Shown: positions 36,953-46,941 of the stretch, piece after piece
Numbering within the stretch: the stretch's first letter is position 1
Layout: each line of letters opens with the position of its first letter
Source: Kangiellaceae bacterium
GTDB taxonomy: Bacteria > Pseudomonadota > Gammaproteobacteria > Enterobacterales > Kangiellaceae
Direction of reading: 5' to 3'
DNA: 64,000 nt
NCBI GenBank assembly: GCA_026196875.1
Contig: JAPHTP010000005.1
Span: forward strand, 62,001-126,000
Position numbers and translations under genes: made by a program
Notes under the pieces: generated by a model
What the model was told of the DNA's origin: nothing
Database searches by the model: none
What the model saw: only the letters and a program-made list of their open reading frames with translations

Positions 36953-39607
36953 ATGAAGAGAAGTATTTTTAATTTGAAGCCTGTGTCGCTAGCAATGAAG
37001 TCAATTCTATATTCTGCGACAGGACTTATGGCTTTCAATATCGGTTCAGTATCTGCAGCCGAAGAAGATCAAGCAGAAGAAGATAACAAAATTGTAATCA
37101 CAGGTTCTCGTATTAGCCGTGCGGATGCAGAAACCGCATTGCCAGTTACAGTAATTACCCGTGAAGAACTTGATAGAACTGGTGATATCAGCGTTTCAGA
37201 AGTACTACGCGATTTGCCATACGCAACTACCGGTAGTTTCTTTGGAGCTGGTGGTAACTCAGCATCAAATCACGCGAATACTGATTTACGCGGTATCGGT
37301 GGTGGTCGTACGCTTTATTTAGTAGACGGTATTCGTATTGCTGGTGGTGCAACAGCTGGAGCATCAGAAGCAAATGCAAATCTAATTCCAATGGTTGCCA
37401 TCGAAGAAATTCACATTCTTCGTGAAGGTGCTTCTTCAATTTATGGTTCTGATGCAATTGGTGGTGTCATTAACATCATCACGCGTAAAGACTACGAAGG
37501 CGCCAACATTACAATTCACCGAGGAGAGCCCTCTCAAGGTGGTGGAGAAGAGCAAGATACGCGATTAACTTTTGGTTTTTCAGGTGAAAAAACCTCTGGA
37601 ATTATTGCCCTAAGTCATGGTTCTTACGGCGGTATCAAAGGTGGCGAGCGCGAGCACTTAAGAAATGCTGCAGACGATCCTTACAACGGTTATGCTACTA
37701 GCGCAATTGGGCCATACGGTTTATGGCGTGCGCAAGAATTTGATCCGGCAAACACTGATTGGAGTGTTGCTGGTCGTTGGAATCCAGGTCCAAACTGTCC
37801 CGCTGAATGGATTGAAGTTGTAGGCGATCGTACTAACAGTGACTGGTGTAATTATCCTATTTATGAAGGCAAAGATTACTTCCCTTCATACTCTAACGAC
37901 ACTATTTTCTTAAACGTTACTCGTGAAATCAACAGCGATATGAGCGTTTGGCTCCGTGCAAACTACAACTCGCAAGATTCAAATGTCGAATCGACAGACT
38001 ATTGGGCTGGATTCAACCTGATGGCAGCCGACAATGTTTTCAACCCGACATTTGGTACGCCTGACCAACAGCAGATCGGTTACTACCATTTGTTAACTGA
38101 TGTTGCTCCTCGTGTTTATAAATACGATTCGGCAGCGAAAAGTGTTGTAACAGGATTTGATTGGAGCACTGAAATGGGCGATTTCCAAGCTTATTTCTCT
38201 CAAAGCGAAAACCGCACCGATATCAGAGGCGAGTACTATATCTTCCGCCAGCAGTTCCAAGACTTAGTAGACGCGGAAATTTACAATCCGTTTATTCCTG
38301 GCGGCGGTCCTTTAGTGACTCAAGAGCACTTAGATTCTTTCTTACACACAAACTATCGTGTTGCGAAAGCTAAAACTCAATCTTACGGTATAACTTGGTC
38401 TGCTGATACTGAGATCGAACTAGGTGGCGGAACGCTAAGCTATGTAGTTGGTTATGAGTCACACGATGAAGAGTTCTCAGATATCCAAGATAAGCAAACC
38501 AATGCAGGAAACGTTGGTGGCGCTTTCGGTGGAGACTCTGGCGGTGCACGTGATTACTCAGCAGTCTTTGCAGAAGTTGAGCTACCGCTTCTTGACGAAT
38601 TAACGGTTAACTTGTCGACTCGCAACGATAGCTATAGCCTACCGGACGAAAGCTCTCAAACTAGCTCGGCAAAAATTGCTTACCGCCCAATGGATGATCT
38701 ATTAATCAGAGCATCATACTCTGAAGGTTTCCGCGCCCCATCGCTAGATAATTTGTTAGCAGGTGCTGCGGTTAGTTTCGATACAGTTTACGACCCATCT
38801 TGTGCAGGCCAGGATAACTGTCCTTCAGAGCAGGTGGAACGTCACTCAACTGGTAACATCGCCTTGAGACCAGAAGAGTCAGTACAGCAGTCGTTCGGTA
38901 TCGTTTACACACCAATCGAAGATTTAACCTTTGCAATTGACTACTATAATATTGAAATTGAAAACCAAGTTTCATACATTGGTGCGCAATCAGTATTAGC
39001 CCTCGACTTCCGTGGAGAGTTAGGTCCGTTCGCCGAAGCTGGATGTGGGATCCAGTACAACGGTGCAGGTACAACCTTTGATGATATCGATGTAATCAAC
39101 GCCTGTTATGGTAATTCTGAAGGGTATAATACTAGCGGTATCGATTTCGACGCAACTTATCGCATGGACTTGGCTGAACTTGGTACCCTGAACTTCCAGT
39201 TTATTGGTACTAAAGTCAACGAATGGTCATTCAAACAAAACCCTGACTCACCACGCTTTGACTGGGTTGGTTTTAACGGCGTACCAGAGCTGCGTTATAC
39301 TCTAAGCACAGGTTGGGCTTATGATGCATTCTACGTAGGTCTTTCTTATAATCACGTTAAAGGTTTCTTAGGCGAACGTCCTGATCTACCAGATGCGGAA
39401 GTTGGTGATTTTGGTGATTTCAATACCATTGACTTAAATGTTAACTATGACATGGACGAGTATGGTCGAATTGCTTTCGGTGCAAGAAACCTTACGGATG
39501 AAATGCCAACTCTTAACCGTGAAGAAATGCTTTTCCCTGGTTACGATGAAAACAATCATGACATCCACGGTCGTGTAGTATACGCGAGCTACTCTTTAGA
39601 CTTCTAA
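36953..39607 (+). CDS. TonB-dependent receptor
   Basis: The 884-residue receptor has a signal peptide (1-36, ending VSAAEE), an acidic linker and NKIVITGSRISR. The plug (TLYLVDGIRIAGGA, YGSDAIGGVINIITRKD) and a barrel ending YASYSLDF follow. The sequence ACAGGGT begins exactly 13 nt before the ATG, as in two other island receptors. A strong terminator follows, and an S9 peptidase starts 223 nt downstream on the same strand. The substrate cannot be read from sequence; the coupling to an exported peptidase hints at peptides. Confidence 0.93.
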   Translation: MKRSIFNLKPVSLAMKSILYSATGLMAFNIGSVSAAEEDQAEEDNKIVITGSRISRADAETALPVTVITREELDRTGDISVSEVLRDLPYATTGSFFGAGGNSASNHANTDLRGIGGGRTLYLVDGIRIAGGATAGASEANANLIPMVAIEEIHILREGASSIYGSDAIGGVINIITRKDYEGANITIHRGEPSQGGGEEQDTRLTFGFSGEKTSGIIALSHGSYGGIKGGEREHLRNAADDPYNGYATSAIGPYGLWRAQEFDPANTDWSVAGRWNPGPNCPAEWIEVVGDRTNSDWCNYPIYEGKDYFPSYSNDTIFLNVTREINSDMSVWLRANYNSQDSNVESTDYWAGFNLMAADNVFNPTFGTPDQQQIGYYHLLTDVAPRVYKYDSAAKSVVTGFDWSTEMGDFQAYFSQSENRTDIRGEYYIFRQQFQDLVDAEIYNPFIPGGGPLVTQEHLDSFLHTNYRVAKAKTQSYGITWSADTEIELGGGTLSYVVGYESHDEEFSDIQDKQTNAGNVGGAFGGDSGGARDYSAVFAEVELPLLDELTVNLSTRNDSYSLPDESSQTSSAKIAYRPMDDLLIRASYSEGFRAPSLDNLLAGAAVSFDTVYDPSCAGQDNCPSEQVERHSTGNIALRPEESVQQSFGIVYTPIEDLTFAIDYYNIEIENQVSYIGAQSVLALDFRGELGPFAEAGCGIQYNGAGTTFDDIDVINACYGNSEGYNTSGIDFDATYRMDLAELGTLNFQFIGTKVNEWSFKQNPDSPRFDWVGFNGVPELRYTLSTGWAYDAFYVGLSYNHVKGFLGERPDLPDAEVGDFGDFNTIDLNVNYDMDEYGRIAFGARNLTDEMPTLNREEMLFPGYDENNHDIHGRVVYASYSLDF

Positions 39608-39637
39608 GAAATAATTCTTAAAAAATTTAAAAGAGTG

Positions 39638-39667
39638 AGCGGTCACATATGTGACCGCTTTTTTTTT
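39638..39667 (+). terminator. Intrinsic terminator after the 36,953 receptor
   Basis: A 22-nt perfect palindrome (core AGCGGTCACAT and its complement) runs directly into nine Ts. It lies 31 nt past the receptor stop and 164 nt before the S9 peptidase start. Confidence 0.93.
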
Positions 39668-39830
39668 ACCTATTCAAATTTAACATTGAATTTTTTAAAA
39701 GTGTAAATAGTCCACTAGAACCACAAAAAACCATCGGTTAACTTGAGGCTTTTATCAGCTAAATTCGAGAATATTTTCTTTTTTGTTTTCGATAAAAGAC
39801 ACTACCATTATTAAACGGATAACTATTTTT

Positions 39831-41807
39831 ATGAAAAAAATATATCTTCTGCTTACGCTCGCTTTTTTTGTCGGGAGTACCAGTGCATCAAATGAGATAC
39901 CTCTAGAACAATTTGCAAAGCATGCTAAATTTGTCAATATGCAGCTTTCCCCTACAGGTAAATACATCGCCTTTACTTATGAAGAAAACTCCGAAACTAA
40001 ATTGGCTGTGATGGAGCGTAAAACAAAAAAAATTACTGCCGGATTCGCTGACGGAGAAAACAGGCACATTGACTATTTTGAATGGTTAAATGATGAACGA
40101 CTTGGCATGATTACTCAAACTCGAATTGGTTGGTTGGATGGGGTAAACCCCGAACCAGTTTGGCTCGCGGCAAATGCCAATGGGAAGAAGAGAAAAGTAC
40201 TCTCCAAGCAGCGCTCTTCGCTAAATATGATCTCAAGATTGAAAGATGATCCGAAGCATGTCCTAGTGTTAAAACGGCACTTTGCTGACCAAGGAAAGGT
40301 CAAGCTCCATAAGTTAAATATTTACACCGGAAAACTAACCTACATAAGCGATACACCAGAGTCAGCTAAACATACCAAGCCGGGGATCGTCGGGATTGGC
40401 GTAGACTTGGAAGATAACGTTCGCTTTGCTTACGAGTATGATCGCGGAAAAGACGAGATAGATGATAAAGATGACAGAATCAGCTTACACTACAAAAACA
40501 ACCAAGGGTTCTGGGAAAGGTTAAGACTTTCGGCGGTGAGAGCGAATCCGAATATCAACCTTCTTGGAATGTCAGCTAAAAATGATAAATTTTACTTCAC
40601 ATCAAATCACGATCAAGCTGAGTCCGACTCCTTAGGACTTTTTGAGTTTGACTTTAAAAGCAATAAAATATCATTAATTTACCGCCATGCCGATGCAGAT
40701 ATAGGTGGCACCATCTATGGCAAACAAGATCAAGTGATTGGCGTAACTGCTCAAGCAGGATATCCTGAAGTCTTTTACATTGACAACGAAGAAAACAAGC
40801 AAGAAATTTCCTTTAGAAAATCAGTTAACTCTACTTTTAAAGGCGAATACACAAGCATAACTAGCAGTACCAGCGATCAGAGTCTTTATATTATCAATAC
40901 GTGGAATGATCGAAACCCAGGTACATTTTTTCTCTACGACAAAAAGCGAGGAAAAATCACTTACCAGGGCGATAGAATTACCGGACTAGACTCCAAGCAG
41001 ATGGCTAGAGTTGAACCATTCTCTTTTAAAGCCCGTGATGGTTTAAAAATGTATGGATACCTAACAGTTCCAAATAATGTAGAAGAAAAAAATCTTCCAA
41101 TGGTCGTTTATCCACATGGTGGGCCATATGGCCCAAGAGATAATTGGCGCTGGGATAACCGCGCTCAAATGCTTGCAAGCAGAGGCTATCTTGTATTACA
41201 AGTTAACTTTAGAGGTTCGGGCGGGTACGGAGAAGATTTCGCTGAGGCAGGCCACGGCGAGTATGGTCAAAACATGATCGAAGATATTATTGACGCGACT
41301 AAATGGGCGACATCATCCGGCATTGCTGATCCAGAACGAGTCTGTATCCATGGTGTATCTTATGGTGGATACGCAACAGGCATGGCTGTTGTACGTGAGC
41401 CGGATCTATTTAAATGTGGGATTCCTGATGCTGGGTTTTACGATATAGAACTTCAATGGTTGAAAGCAGATTCCTTTGGCTCGAACAATGATGCTCGTGA
41501 ATGGTTTTTCCAAAGGATGATGGGAGCTGACTGGAAAACCGATATGAAAAATCACTCTTCGATTGATTCAATGGATAAGCTTAAGGTACCACTTCTGATC
41601 GTACATGGCTCAGAGGATGTACGCGTTCCCATTATCAATGCATATAAGCTCGAGGAAAAACTTAAGGAACTAAACAAACCTTATGAAAAGATTTATAAAA
41701 AAGAAGGCCATGGCTTTACCAAAGAAGAAAATCGAGTCGAGCTGTATAGCAAGATTTTGGAATTTTTGAACAAAAACATTGGCCCAGGCGCAAAACCTAA
41801 GAGCTAG
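39831..41807 (+). CDS. Exported S9 prolyl-oligopeptidase family enzyme
   Basis: With the ATG at 39831 the 658-residue protein starts with a clear signal peptide (MKKIYLLLTLAFFVGSTSA); a start at 39783 would bury it. An N-terminal beta-propeller (about 25-390) precedes an alpha/beta-hydrolase domain with the triad Ser510 (GVSYGGYA), Asp596 (HGSEDVRVP) and His627 (EGHGF). Such DPP-IV/acylaminoacyl-peptidase relatives cut short peptides, often at Pro or Ala. It is 223 nt downstream of a receptor gene with a terminator between. It is a paralogue of the gene at 51,016-52,950 (shared HGGPYGP, WNDRNPGT). A periplasmic location is expected. Confidence 0.92.
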   Translation: MKKIYLLLTLAFFVGSTSASNEIPLEQFAKHAKFVNMQLSPTGKYIAFTYEENSETKLAVMERKTKKITAGFADGENRHIDYFEWLNDERLGMITQTRIGWLDGVNPEPVWLAANANGKKRKVLSKQRSSLNMISRLKDDPKHVLVLKRHFADQGKVKLHKLNIYTGKLTYISDTPESAKHTKPGIVGIGVDLEDNVRFAYEYDRGKDEIDDKDDRISLHYKNNQGFWERLRLSAVRANPNINLLGMSAKNDKFYFTSNHDQAESDSLGLFEFDFKSNKISLIYRHADADIGGTIYGKQDQVIGVTAQAGYPEVFYIDNEENKQEISFRKSVNSTFKGEYTSITSSTSDQSLYIINTWNDRNPGTFFLYDKKRGKITYQGDRITGLDSKQMARVEPFSFKARDGLKMYGYLTVPNNVEEKNLPMVVYPHGGPYGPRDNWRWDNRAQMLASRGYLVLQVNFRGSGGYGEDFAEAGHGEYGQNMIEDIIDATKWATSSGIADPERVCIHGVSYGGYATGMAVVREPDLFKCGIPDAGFYDIELQWLKADSFGSNNDAREWFFQRMMGADWKTDMKNHSSIDSMDKLKVPLLIVHGSEDVRVPIINAYKLEEKLKELNKPYEKIYKKEGHGFTKEENRVELYSKILEFLNKNIGPGAKPKS

Positions 41808-41843
41808 AACACAAAATCGGATACATTCAAATTAGTATTCTAG

Positions 41844-41871
41844 AAAGTGGCGTTTCCTGCGCCACTTTTTT
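41844..41871 (+). terminator. Intrinsic terminator after the first S9 peptidase
   Basis: A 9-bp stem (AAAGTGGCG / CGCCACTTT) with a 7-nt loop is followed by Ts, 37 nt past the stop codon. Confidence 0.9.
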
Positions 41872-42025
41872 GCCTCTCCATCATCATTTAAGCCACTCAT
41901 AAAACTAAAAGCGATTAACCAGCCATAGACAAAACGCTACCTAACTTTCGTTAAAAACATCTGCTTTTAGCAAGTGTTTAAAATGGAAAATCGACTAATA
42001 AATTGCTAATTCTCGCCAGCAAGTA

Positions 42026-42063
42026 TTGAATATATATTTAATATTAATTGATTTATTATTGAA
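42026..42063 (+). promoter_or_regulatory. Distal phased half-site array upstream of the 42,633 receptor
   Basis: Four pentamers stand at exact 11-bp steps: TTGAA (42,026), TTTAA (42,037), TTGAT (42,048) and TTGAA (42,059). Two are exact and two differ at one base. The intervening bases are not conserved, so this is periodicity of half-sites and not a simple tandem repeat. Confidence 0.5.
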
Positions 42064-42488
42064 TACTCAATTATGCAACAGTTTGATAAAGCCCAAAGTG
42101 TTTCCTTAATCTAATTACTGAATGGTTTATGAGAAAACCAATCTGACCTTTGAGCAAAAGAACAATTTCATTAAAGTCAGAACTTTCACAAACCTATAAC
42201 CCCTAACGTAAACTCAACACTTTTATCAATCTTAATTATTGAAGCAGAAATCAGGTTGAATTTTCGATGTATTAAAAAGTCTTTCTCAATTAAACACGCC
42301 TCCATATTTTCAAACTAAACAAGCAGTTAATTTTTATTGAATTTAGATTTAATTTCAATTAAACAACTAGAAAAAACAAACATCAGATTCTAAAATATAT
42401 AACGTATCGTCTCATAAAAACCCAAAAGACTCTCTCCCCAAAAACCTTTATTATTATAAGTTTTTCGTTCAAAAACATATCGATCCAA

Positions 42489-42536
42489 TTCAATATATTT
42501 TCAACTTTTGATCAATATAGTTTTATTGTTCTTACA
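42489..42536 (+). promoter_or_regulatory. Proximal half-site array and promoter of the 42,633 receptor
   Basis: TTCAA (42,489), TTCAA (42,500) and ATCAA (42,511) lie at 11-bp steps. TTGATC (42,508-42,513), a 17-nt spacer and CTTACA (42,531-42,536) form a plausible promoter whose -35 overlaps the last half-site. The last half-site ends 118 nt before the ATG. Confidence 0.5.
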
Positions 42537-42632
42537 TTTGGATTTTGGTTTCATTGAAAGTGAAAGTGTTTTGTTACTTTTTCATACAGAATGTTTTCCA
42601 CAACAATAAACTCACAACTACAGGGTCCACCA

Positions 42633-45302
42633 ATGAAACGAAAAACATTTAAAGTAAAGCCACTCTCATTTGCATTGAGGGCAACTTTATTTTCTGCAGC
42701 AAGTTTAGTTGCATTCAACGCTCCTTTAGTAAGTGCTGCTGAGGAAGGAGAAGAAGCGAATGACGATAACAAAATCGTCGTAACAGGCTCTCGGATAAAA
42801 CGAGTAGACGTTGACGGTCCATCGCCGGTAATTACCATTTCTCGCGAAGATATGAATGCCCAAGGTTATGGAACAGTCGCCGATGTTATTGACGGTTTAT
42901 CGCAAAACGCAGGCGGAACCATTGACCAATCATTTACTTTTGGATTTACACCAGCCGCATCTTCGGTAAACCTACGAGGTTTAGGCTTTGGCCGTTCTTT
43001 AGTATTGATAGATGGTCGTCGCATGCCAATATACCCGACAGGAATTAGCGGAACTACCAACTTTGTTAATTTAAGTTCAATACCGACTGCAATGATAGAC
43101 AGAATTGACATACTAACAGGCAGTGCTTCTGCAATTTATGGTTCTGATGCAGTGGCAGGTGTAATTAACGTAATCACGCGTAAAGACATCGAAGATGCTA
43201 GCCTAGAAGTTCGTATGAGCGATACGAGTGAAGGTGGTGCAGAAGGCACTCGTGTTAACTTTTTGGGCGGTTTAACAGCTCAGAATACCCATGTCGACTT
43301 CATTGTTGACTACTTTGAACAAAAACCACTATGGGCTAGAGACAGAGATTATGCAGCTTCTGATGTTGCAGATCCTCGCGGTGCATATTCTATTGGTGGC
43401 TCTACTTTTTACACCAATGGCGACTTTGAAGCGATTCAAGATCCAAATTGCGGTACTCCAAACGATGCATTAGGTGGGTTGGGACAACCTGACAATGCTG
43501 TCGGCATTATCACAGGAAATGAAGTTTGGTGTGGGTTTGACCGCTCTGCCTTCAGGCAATTAATTGCTCCGCAAAAGAACCTCTCATTGACCGCTCGGTT
43601 AGAACATGAGTTCGATAATGACTTGCTTTTTAACGCTCGTTTTGGAATGACCAAGAACTCCGTTAATCCTGAACTAGAGCCAAACTTCTATGGCGGTGGG
43701 TTATTTACTGGTACTGGAACTCTCGTTCCAAACAACGGTGGACTTGTTCCCGCTGGCGCATCGAATAACCCGACAACCGGAACTGGTAACGAACGAGCAG
43801 GTTTCTTTGTCCGCCGTTTAGTGGAATACGGTCCTCGTTCTAGTGATATCGATGATACCAGCCGAAATGCACTCCTTTCATTGTCGGGTACATTTGGTGA
43901 TGATATGTTTGAATGGGAAGTTGGCTATATGACAACCCAGTCTGAGATAACCAACAGACGACCAAACATCATACTTTCTGCGTTAAACCTTGCTGTAGAA
44001 AATGGGCTAGATTTATTCCAACCAATTCCGCAAGACGTAATTGATGCAACCAGGTTTGACTCAATTCGCTATTCTGAGTCAACTTTATCGGGATTCGATT
44101 TTAGTATTACCGGAGAGCTCGATTATGAAATGAGTGGTGGCAATTTAGGACTTGCGATCCACGGCGAACTAATCGAAGAAACTTATGATGACAACCCTGA
44201 CCCACTGACTATTGCTGGGCAAGGTTTTGACGGCGCTTCAGCAGGTGGCGGTACGCGCGAGCATACCGGACTAGGCATTGAACTTTATATGCCGATACTA
44301 GAGAGTTTTTCAGTGTCAGCCGCAGTTCGATATGACGACTATGACGATGACTCGAGTACAGGTAGTGCTACTAGCCCACAACTTTCTTTCGAATATCGTC
44401 CAACAGATGACATTTTGGTACGTGCAACTTGGGGCGAAAGTTTCCGTGCACCAGATATGCAACGGTTATTTGGAGCAACTACACGTGCTTTCCAAACCGT
44501 AACCGACCCATTTAACGGTGGCGTTACCGTTCAATCCGTCAACATATTGACTGGTTCAAATATTGGACTAGAAGAAGAAACCGGCGAGAACATAGGTTTG
44601 GGTGTTGTTTGGAATATCACTGAAGACCTCTACTTCAGTGCTGACTACTATGATATTGAACTTGAAAACATCATTAACACACCTACGCCACAATTCATTT
44701 TGAATTCCTGCTTCTCCTCCGGTTTACTGTGTGACAACATAACGCGTGATGCCAATGGGACTCTTCAAGGAAATGCTGCATTTATTTCCGCCACTGCACA
44801 AAATCTATCTTTGAATTCGACCAGGGGTCTTGATTTAGCATTGGATTATAAATGGGATTCAAGCATTGGTAACTGGAACTCGAAGCTTTCATTAACCTAT
44901 ATTGATGAGTTTTTAACTCAGTTTGATGAAAATAGTGAGCCACTTGAAAATATCAGCATAGGTGCACTACCAGAAACTCGCTTTAATTTCGTACAAACAT
45001 GGAATCACGGAGACTGGTCAGCAACTGCTCGTGTTAGCTATATTGACGAAATTGCCGGTCAGTTCTGCTTGAATACTCCTTGTTTATCCAGCGAGTATAT
45101 GGACTCGTATACCACTGTAAACATATCTACTGGTTATGATATGGGAGACTATGGTCGAATCTTGGTAGGCGTTAACAATCTGCTAGCTGAAGAGCCACCT
45201 GTAGATCCAACCCAAAATAACTGGCCATGGTTCTTCCAAAATGGCGGTTACTACAATGCAAAAGACAGAGAAATGTACGTTCAATGGAATGTTAGTTTCT
45301 AA
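42633..45302 (+). CDS. TonB-dependent receptor (paralogue of the one at 27,953-30,688)
   Basis: I start at the ATG at 42633 (889 residues). It is preceded at 13 nt by ACAGGGT, as in the sister receptors, and gives the family signal peptide (MKRKTFKVKPLSFALRATL to VSAAEE). An ATG at 42591 is less likely. An acidic linker, NKIVVTGSRIKR, the plug (LVLIDGRRMPIYP, YGSDAVAGVINVITRKD) and a barrel ending MYVQWNVSF follow. Full-length similarity to the 27,953 receptor includes the last 40 residues (EEPPVDPTQNNWPWF versus EEPPQDPTQTTWPWF), so both probably bind related ligands. No enzyme gene follows on the same strand; a TPR-sulfotransferase converges from the other side. Confidence 0.94.
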   Translation: MKRKTFKVKPLSFALRATLFSAASLVAFNAPLVSAAEEGEEANDDNKIVVTGSRIKRVDVDGPSPVITISREDMNAQGYGTVADVIDGLSQNAGGTIDQSFTFGFTPAASSVNLRGLGFGRSLVLIDGRRMPIYPTGISGTTNFVNLSSIPTAMIDRIDILTGSASAIYGSDAVAGVINVITRKDIEDASLEVRMSDTSEGGAEGTRVNFLGGLTAQNTHVDFIVDYFEQKPLWARDRDYAASDVADPRGAYSIGGSTFYTNGDFEAIQDPNCGTPNDALGGLGQPDNAVGIITGNEVWCGFDRSAFRQLIAPQKNLSLTARLEHEFDNDLLFNARFGMTKNSVNPELEPNFYGGGLFTGTGTLVPNNGGLVPAGASNNPTTGTGNERAGFFVRRLVEYGPRSSDIDDTSRNALLSLSGTFGDDMFEWEVGYMTTQSEITNRRPNIILSALNLAVENGLDLFQPIPQDVIDATRFDSIRYSESTLSGFDFSITGELDYEMSGGNLGLAIHGELIEETYDDNPDPLTIAGQGFDGASAGGGTREHTGLGIELYMPILESFSVSAAVRYDDYDDDSSTGSATSPQLSFEYRPTDDILVRATWGESFRAPDMQRLFGATTRAFQTVTDPFNGGVTVQSVNILTGSNIGLEEETGENIGLGVVWNITEDLYFSADYYDIELENIINTPTPQFILNSCFSSGLLCDNITRDANGTLQGNAAFISATAQNLSLNSTRGLDLALDYKWDSSIGNWNSKLSLTYIDEFLTQFDENSEPLENISIGALPETRFNFVQTWNHGDWSATARVSYIDEIAGQFCLNTPCLSSEYMDSYTTVNISTGYDMGDYGRILVGVNNLLAEEPPVDPTQNNWPWFFQNGGYYNAKDREMYVQWNVSF

Positions 45303-45321
45303 TAGTTGAAATTGTCATTGT

Positions 45322-45357
45322 CAAAAAAATAGGCGCAAATTTTGCGCCTATTTTTTT
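45322..45357. terminator. Bidirectional terminator between receptor and TPR-sulfotransferase
   Basis: A stem on AGGCGCAA / TTGCGCCT, extended by A and T tracts (seven Ts on the plus side), separates the convergent receptor and sulfotransferase genes. Confidence 0.9.
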
Positions 45358-45459
45358 ATCTCAACTAATCCTAGAGATAAGTTTGTCATTTAAAAGTTTG
45401 CCTATTCAGTTTAGGCGTCACGACTATGCAAATCGAATATCAAGCGTTCGACGTGGGCA

Positions 45460-46941
45460 TCAAATCTTAAGTTTATTTTTCAGCTCCATTAAGTGGCTGT
45501 TATAGTTCTTCCAACGGTTCAAACTAAGCTTATTAATTTTAGAGCGGATCTGAAGTGCGCTTCCGGTTTTAACACTGCCCCTCTTAACATGCTCATCTAA
45601 ATAAGAATCTTTCCACTCCAACCCGCAAAACCTATATAGCTCACTCGACACATCCTTCGGATTTAACACCAGAGATTCATAATTCAATTCAAAGATTTGC
45701 TGCGGATATAACGATCGCCAATGAGCCATCAGCTTCCGATAAGTTAAGAAATAATCAGCGCAATCGTCCAAACTGTAAGAATAAGCATGACCCTCTTGGA
45801 AACTCTGTTTGAAAAGCGAAAAACATGTATCTAAAGGGTTCTTACAACAATTTATAATTTTCGCCTGAGGAAATAACATATTGATAAATCCTATGTGCCA
45901 GAAATTCGCTGGCAACTTATCTGTACTTCTGACTTTTTGACTATTTCCAGTAGCAGACAAATAGATTCCGGCTAGCTCGTTATAATCTGCTGCACTTATT
46001 TTAGAAAGTACTTCAGGATAACTTTCGCCAGCTTGTTGACTCGCTGTTACCCGCTGCACGATTTCCGGCAAATAACCGACTTCACCACACGGATTAATTG
46101 ATTCACAACAAGACAAAATAGACTCTACCAGGGTTGTCCCAGTTCTGGGTAAACCGACGATAAAAATAGGAGAAGCTGCACTCGCTTGATTCCCAGATAA
46201 AGCATCCCGCGTTTCTTCAGTAAAAAAACGAATGATTTCTTCTGCATGCAAATCAACAATACGCTTGTCGTAATTAAACTCTCTAGCTTTCAAATCGTTC
46301 GCTCTCGTGTAAAAATTGAAAGCATCGTCGAACTGCCACTCTTTTTCACAGGCGTTTGCCAGAGCAAACAATAAATTGGATTTTGTAGATGATGAGATCG
46401 ACTTTTCAACATCATCCAGTATTAATTTCCTGGCATCGGCATCGAATTTGCTAATTTGACTGATAGCAAGAAAAGACATAGACCGCTCGTATTGGTGAGA
46501 GGTTATTTTTGAATATTGAATGACTTTTTTATAGGACGAAAGCGCTAGTTCTGCTTTACCTAACATGGTATAACTTTGTGCGCACCCAAACCAAGCCATT
46601 ACATTTCGATTTTCGAATTGTATGATCTGTTTATATTTATCAAGTGATAAATCTGGTTCATTCAGCAGTTCATTACAACGCGCTGCACTAAATAATATTT
46701 GTACCCTGTAAGCATTTTCTTGTTCACCAGCTAACACCAGCGTTTGCTCAAAATATTGTAGTGCTAGATCATAACGATGCTCTGCAAATTCAACTGAAGC
46801 AAGCGCATAATTCGTATCAAAGTTGTCGTAACCAGTTGACTTAAGAGACAACAAAGCGGTTCGAGAAGCCTTGTAGTCGCCATTTCGGTACAGCTCATCC
46901 GCATGTGTTATCGCGTCAATATAGCGCTTGTCATATTGCAT
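45460..46941 (-). CDS. TPR-repeat sulfotransferase family protein
   Basis: The 493-residue cytoplasmic protein has TPR-like helices over about residues 1-220 (YALASVEFAEHRYDLALQYFEQ, AWFGCAQSYTMLGKAELALSSY) and a sulfotransferase domain with the P-loop LPRTGTTLVESIL (264-276). The second PAPS region reads IINCCKNPLDTCFSLF. The N-terminal half is only loosely like the TPR-sulfotransferase at 30,814, so the two are distant paralogues and may act on different acceptors. It is convergent with a receptor gene and divergent from another 1 kb away. Confidence 0.85.
   Translation of the reverse strand: MQYDKRYIDAITHADELYRNGDYKASRTALLSLKSTGYDNFDTNYALASVEFAEHRYDLALQYFEQTLVLAGEQENAYRVQILFSAARCNELLNEPDLSLDKYKQIIQFENRNVMAWFGCAQSYTMLGKAELALSSYKKVIQYSKITSHQYERSMSFLAISQISKFDADARKLILDDVEKSISSSTKSNLLFALANACEKEWQFDDAFNFYTRANDLKAREFNYDKRIVDLHAEEIIRFFTEETRDALSGNQASAASPIFIVGLPRTGTTLVESILSCCESINPCGEVGYLPEIVQRVTASQQAGESYPEVLSKISAADYNELAGIYLSATGNSQKVRSTDKLPANFWHIGFINMLFPQAKIINCCKNPLDTCFSLFKQSFQEGHAYSYSLDDCADYFLTYRKLMAHWRSLYPQQIFELNYESLVLNPKDVSSELYRFCGLEWKDSYLDEHVKRGSVKTGSALQIRSKINKLSLNRWKNYNSHLMELKNKLKI

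Larger units (their letters stand above)
41808..42632. other. 825-nt control region upstream of the 42,633 receptor
   Basis: Very AT-rich and without a gene. It begins with the S9 peptidase terminator and contains three phased half-site runs (42,026-42,063; 42,337-42,363; 42,489-42,515). The middle run (TTGAA, TTTAA, TTAAA at 11-bp steps) is the weakest and could be chance. The long spacing to the receptor start suggests a multi-site control region. Confidence 0.6.

Noticed and set aside
42337-42363. Third 11-bp half-site run before the 42,633 receptor
   Set aside because: Only one of the three pentamers is an exact TTGAA; in such AT-rich sequence this may be chance, so it is mentioned only within the region entry.
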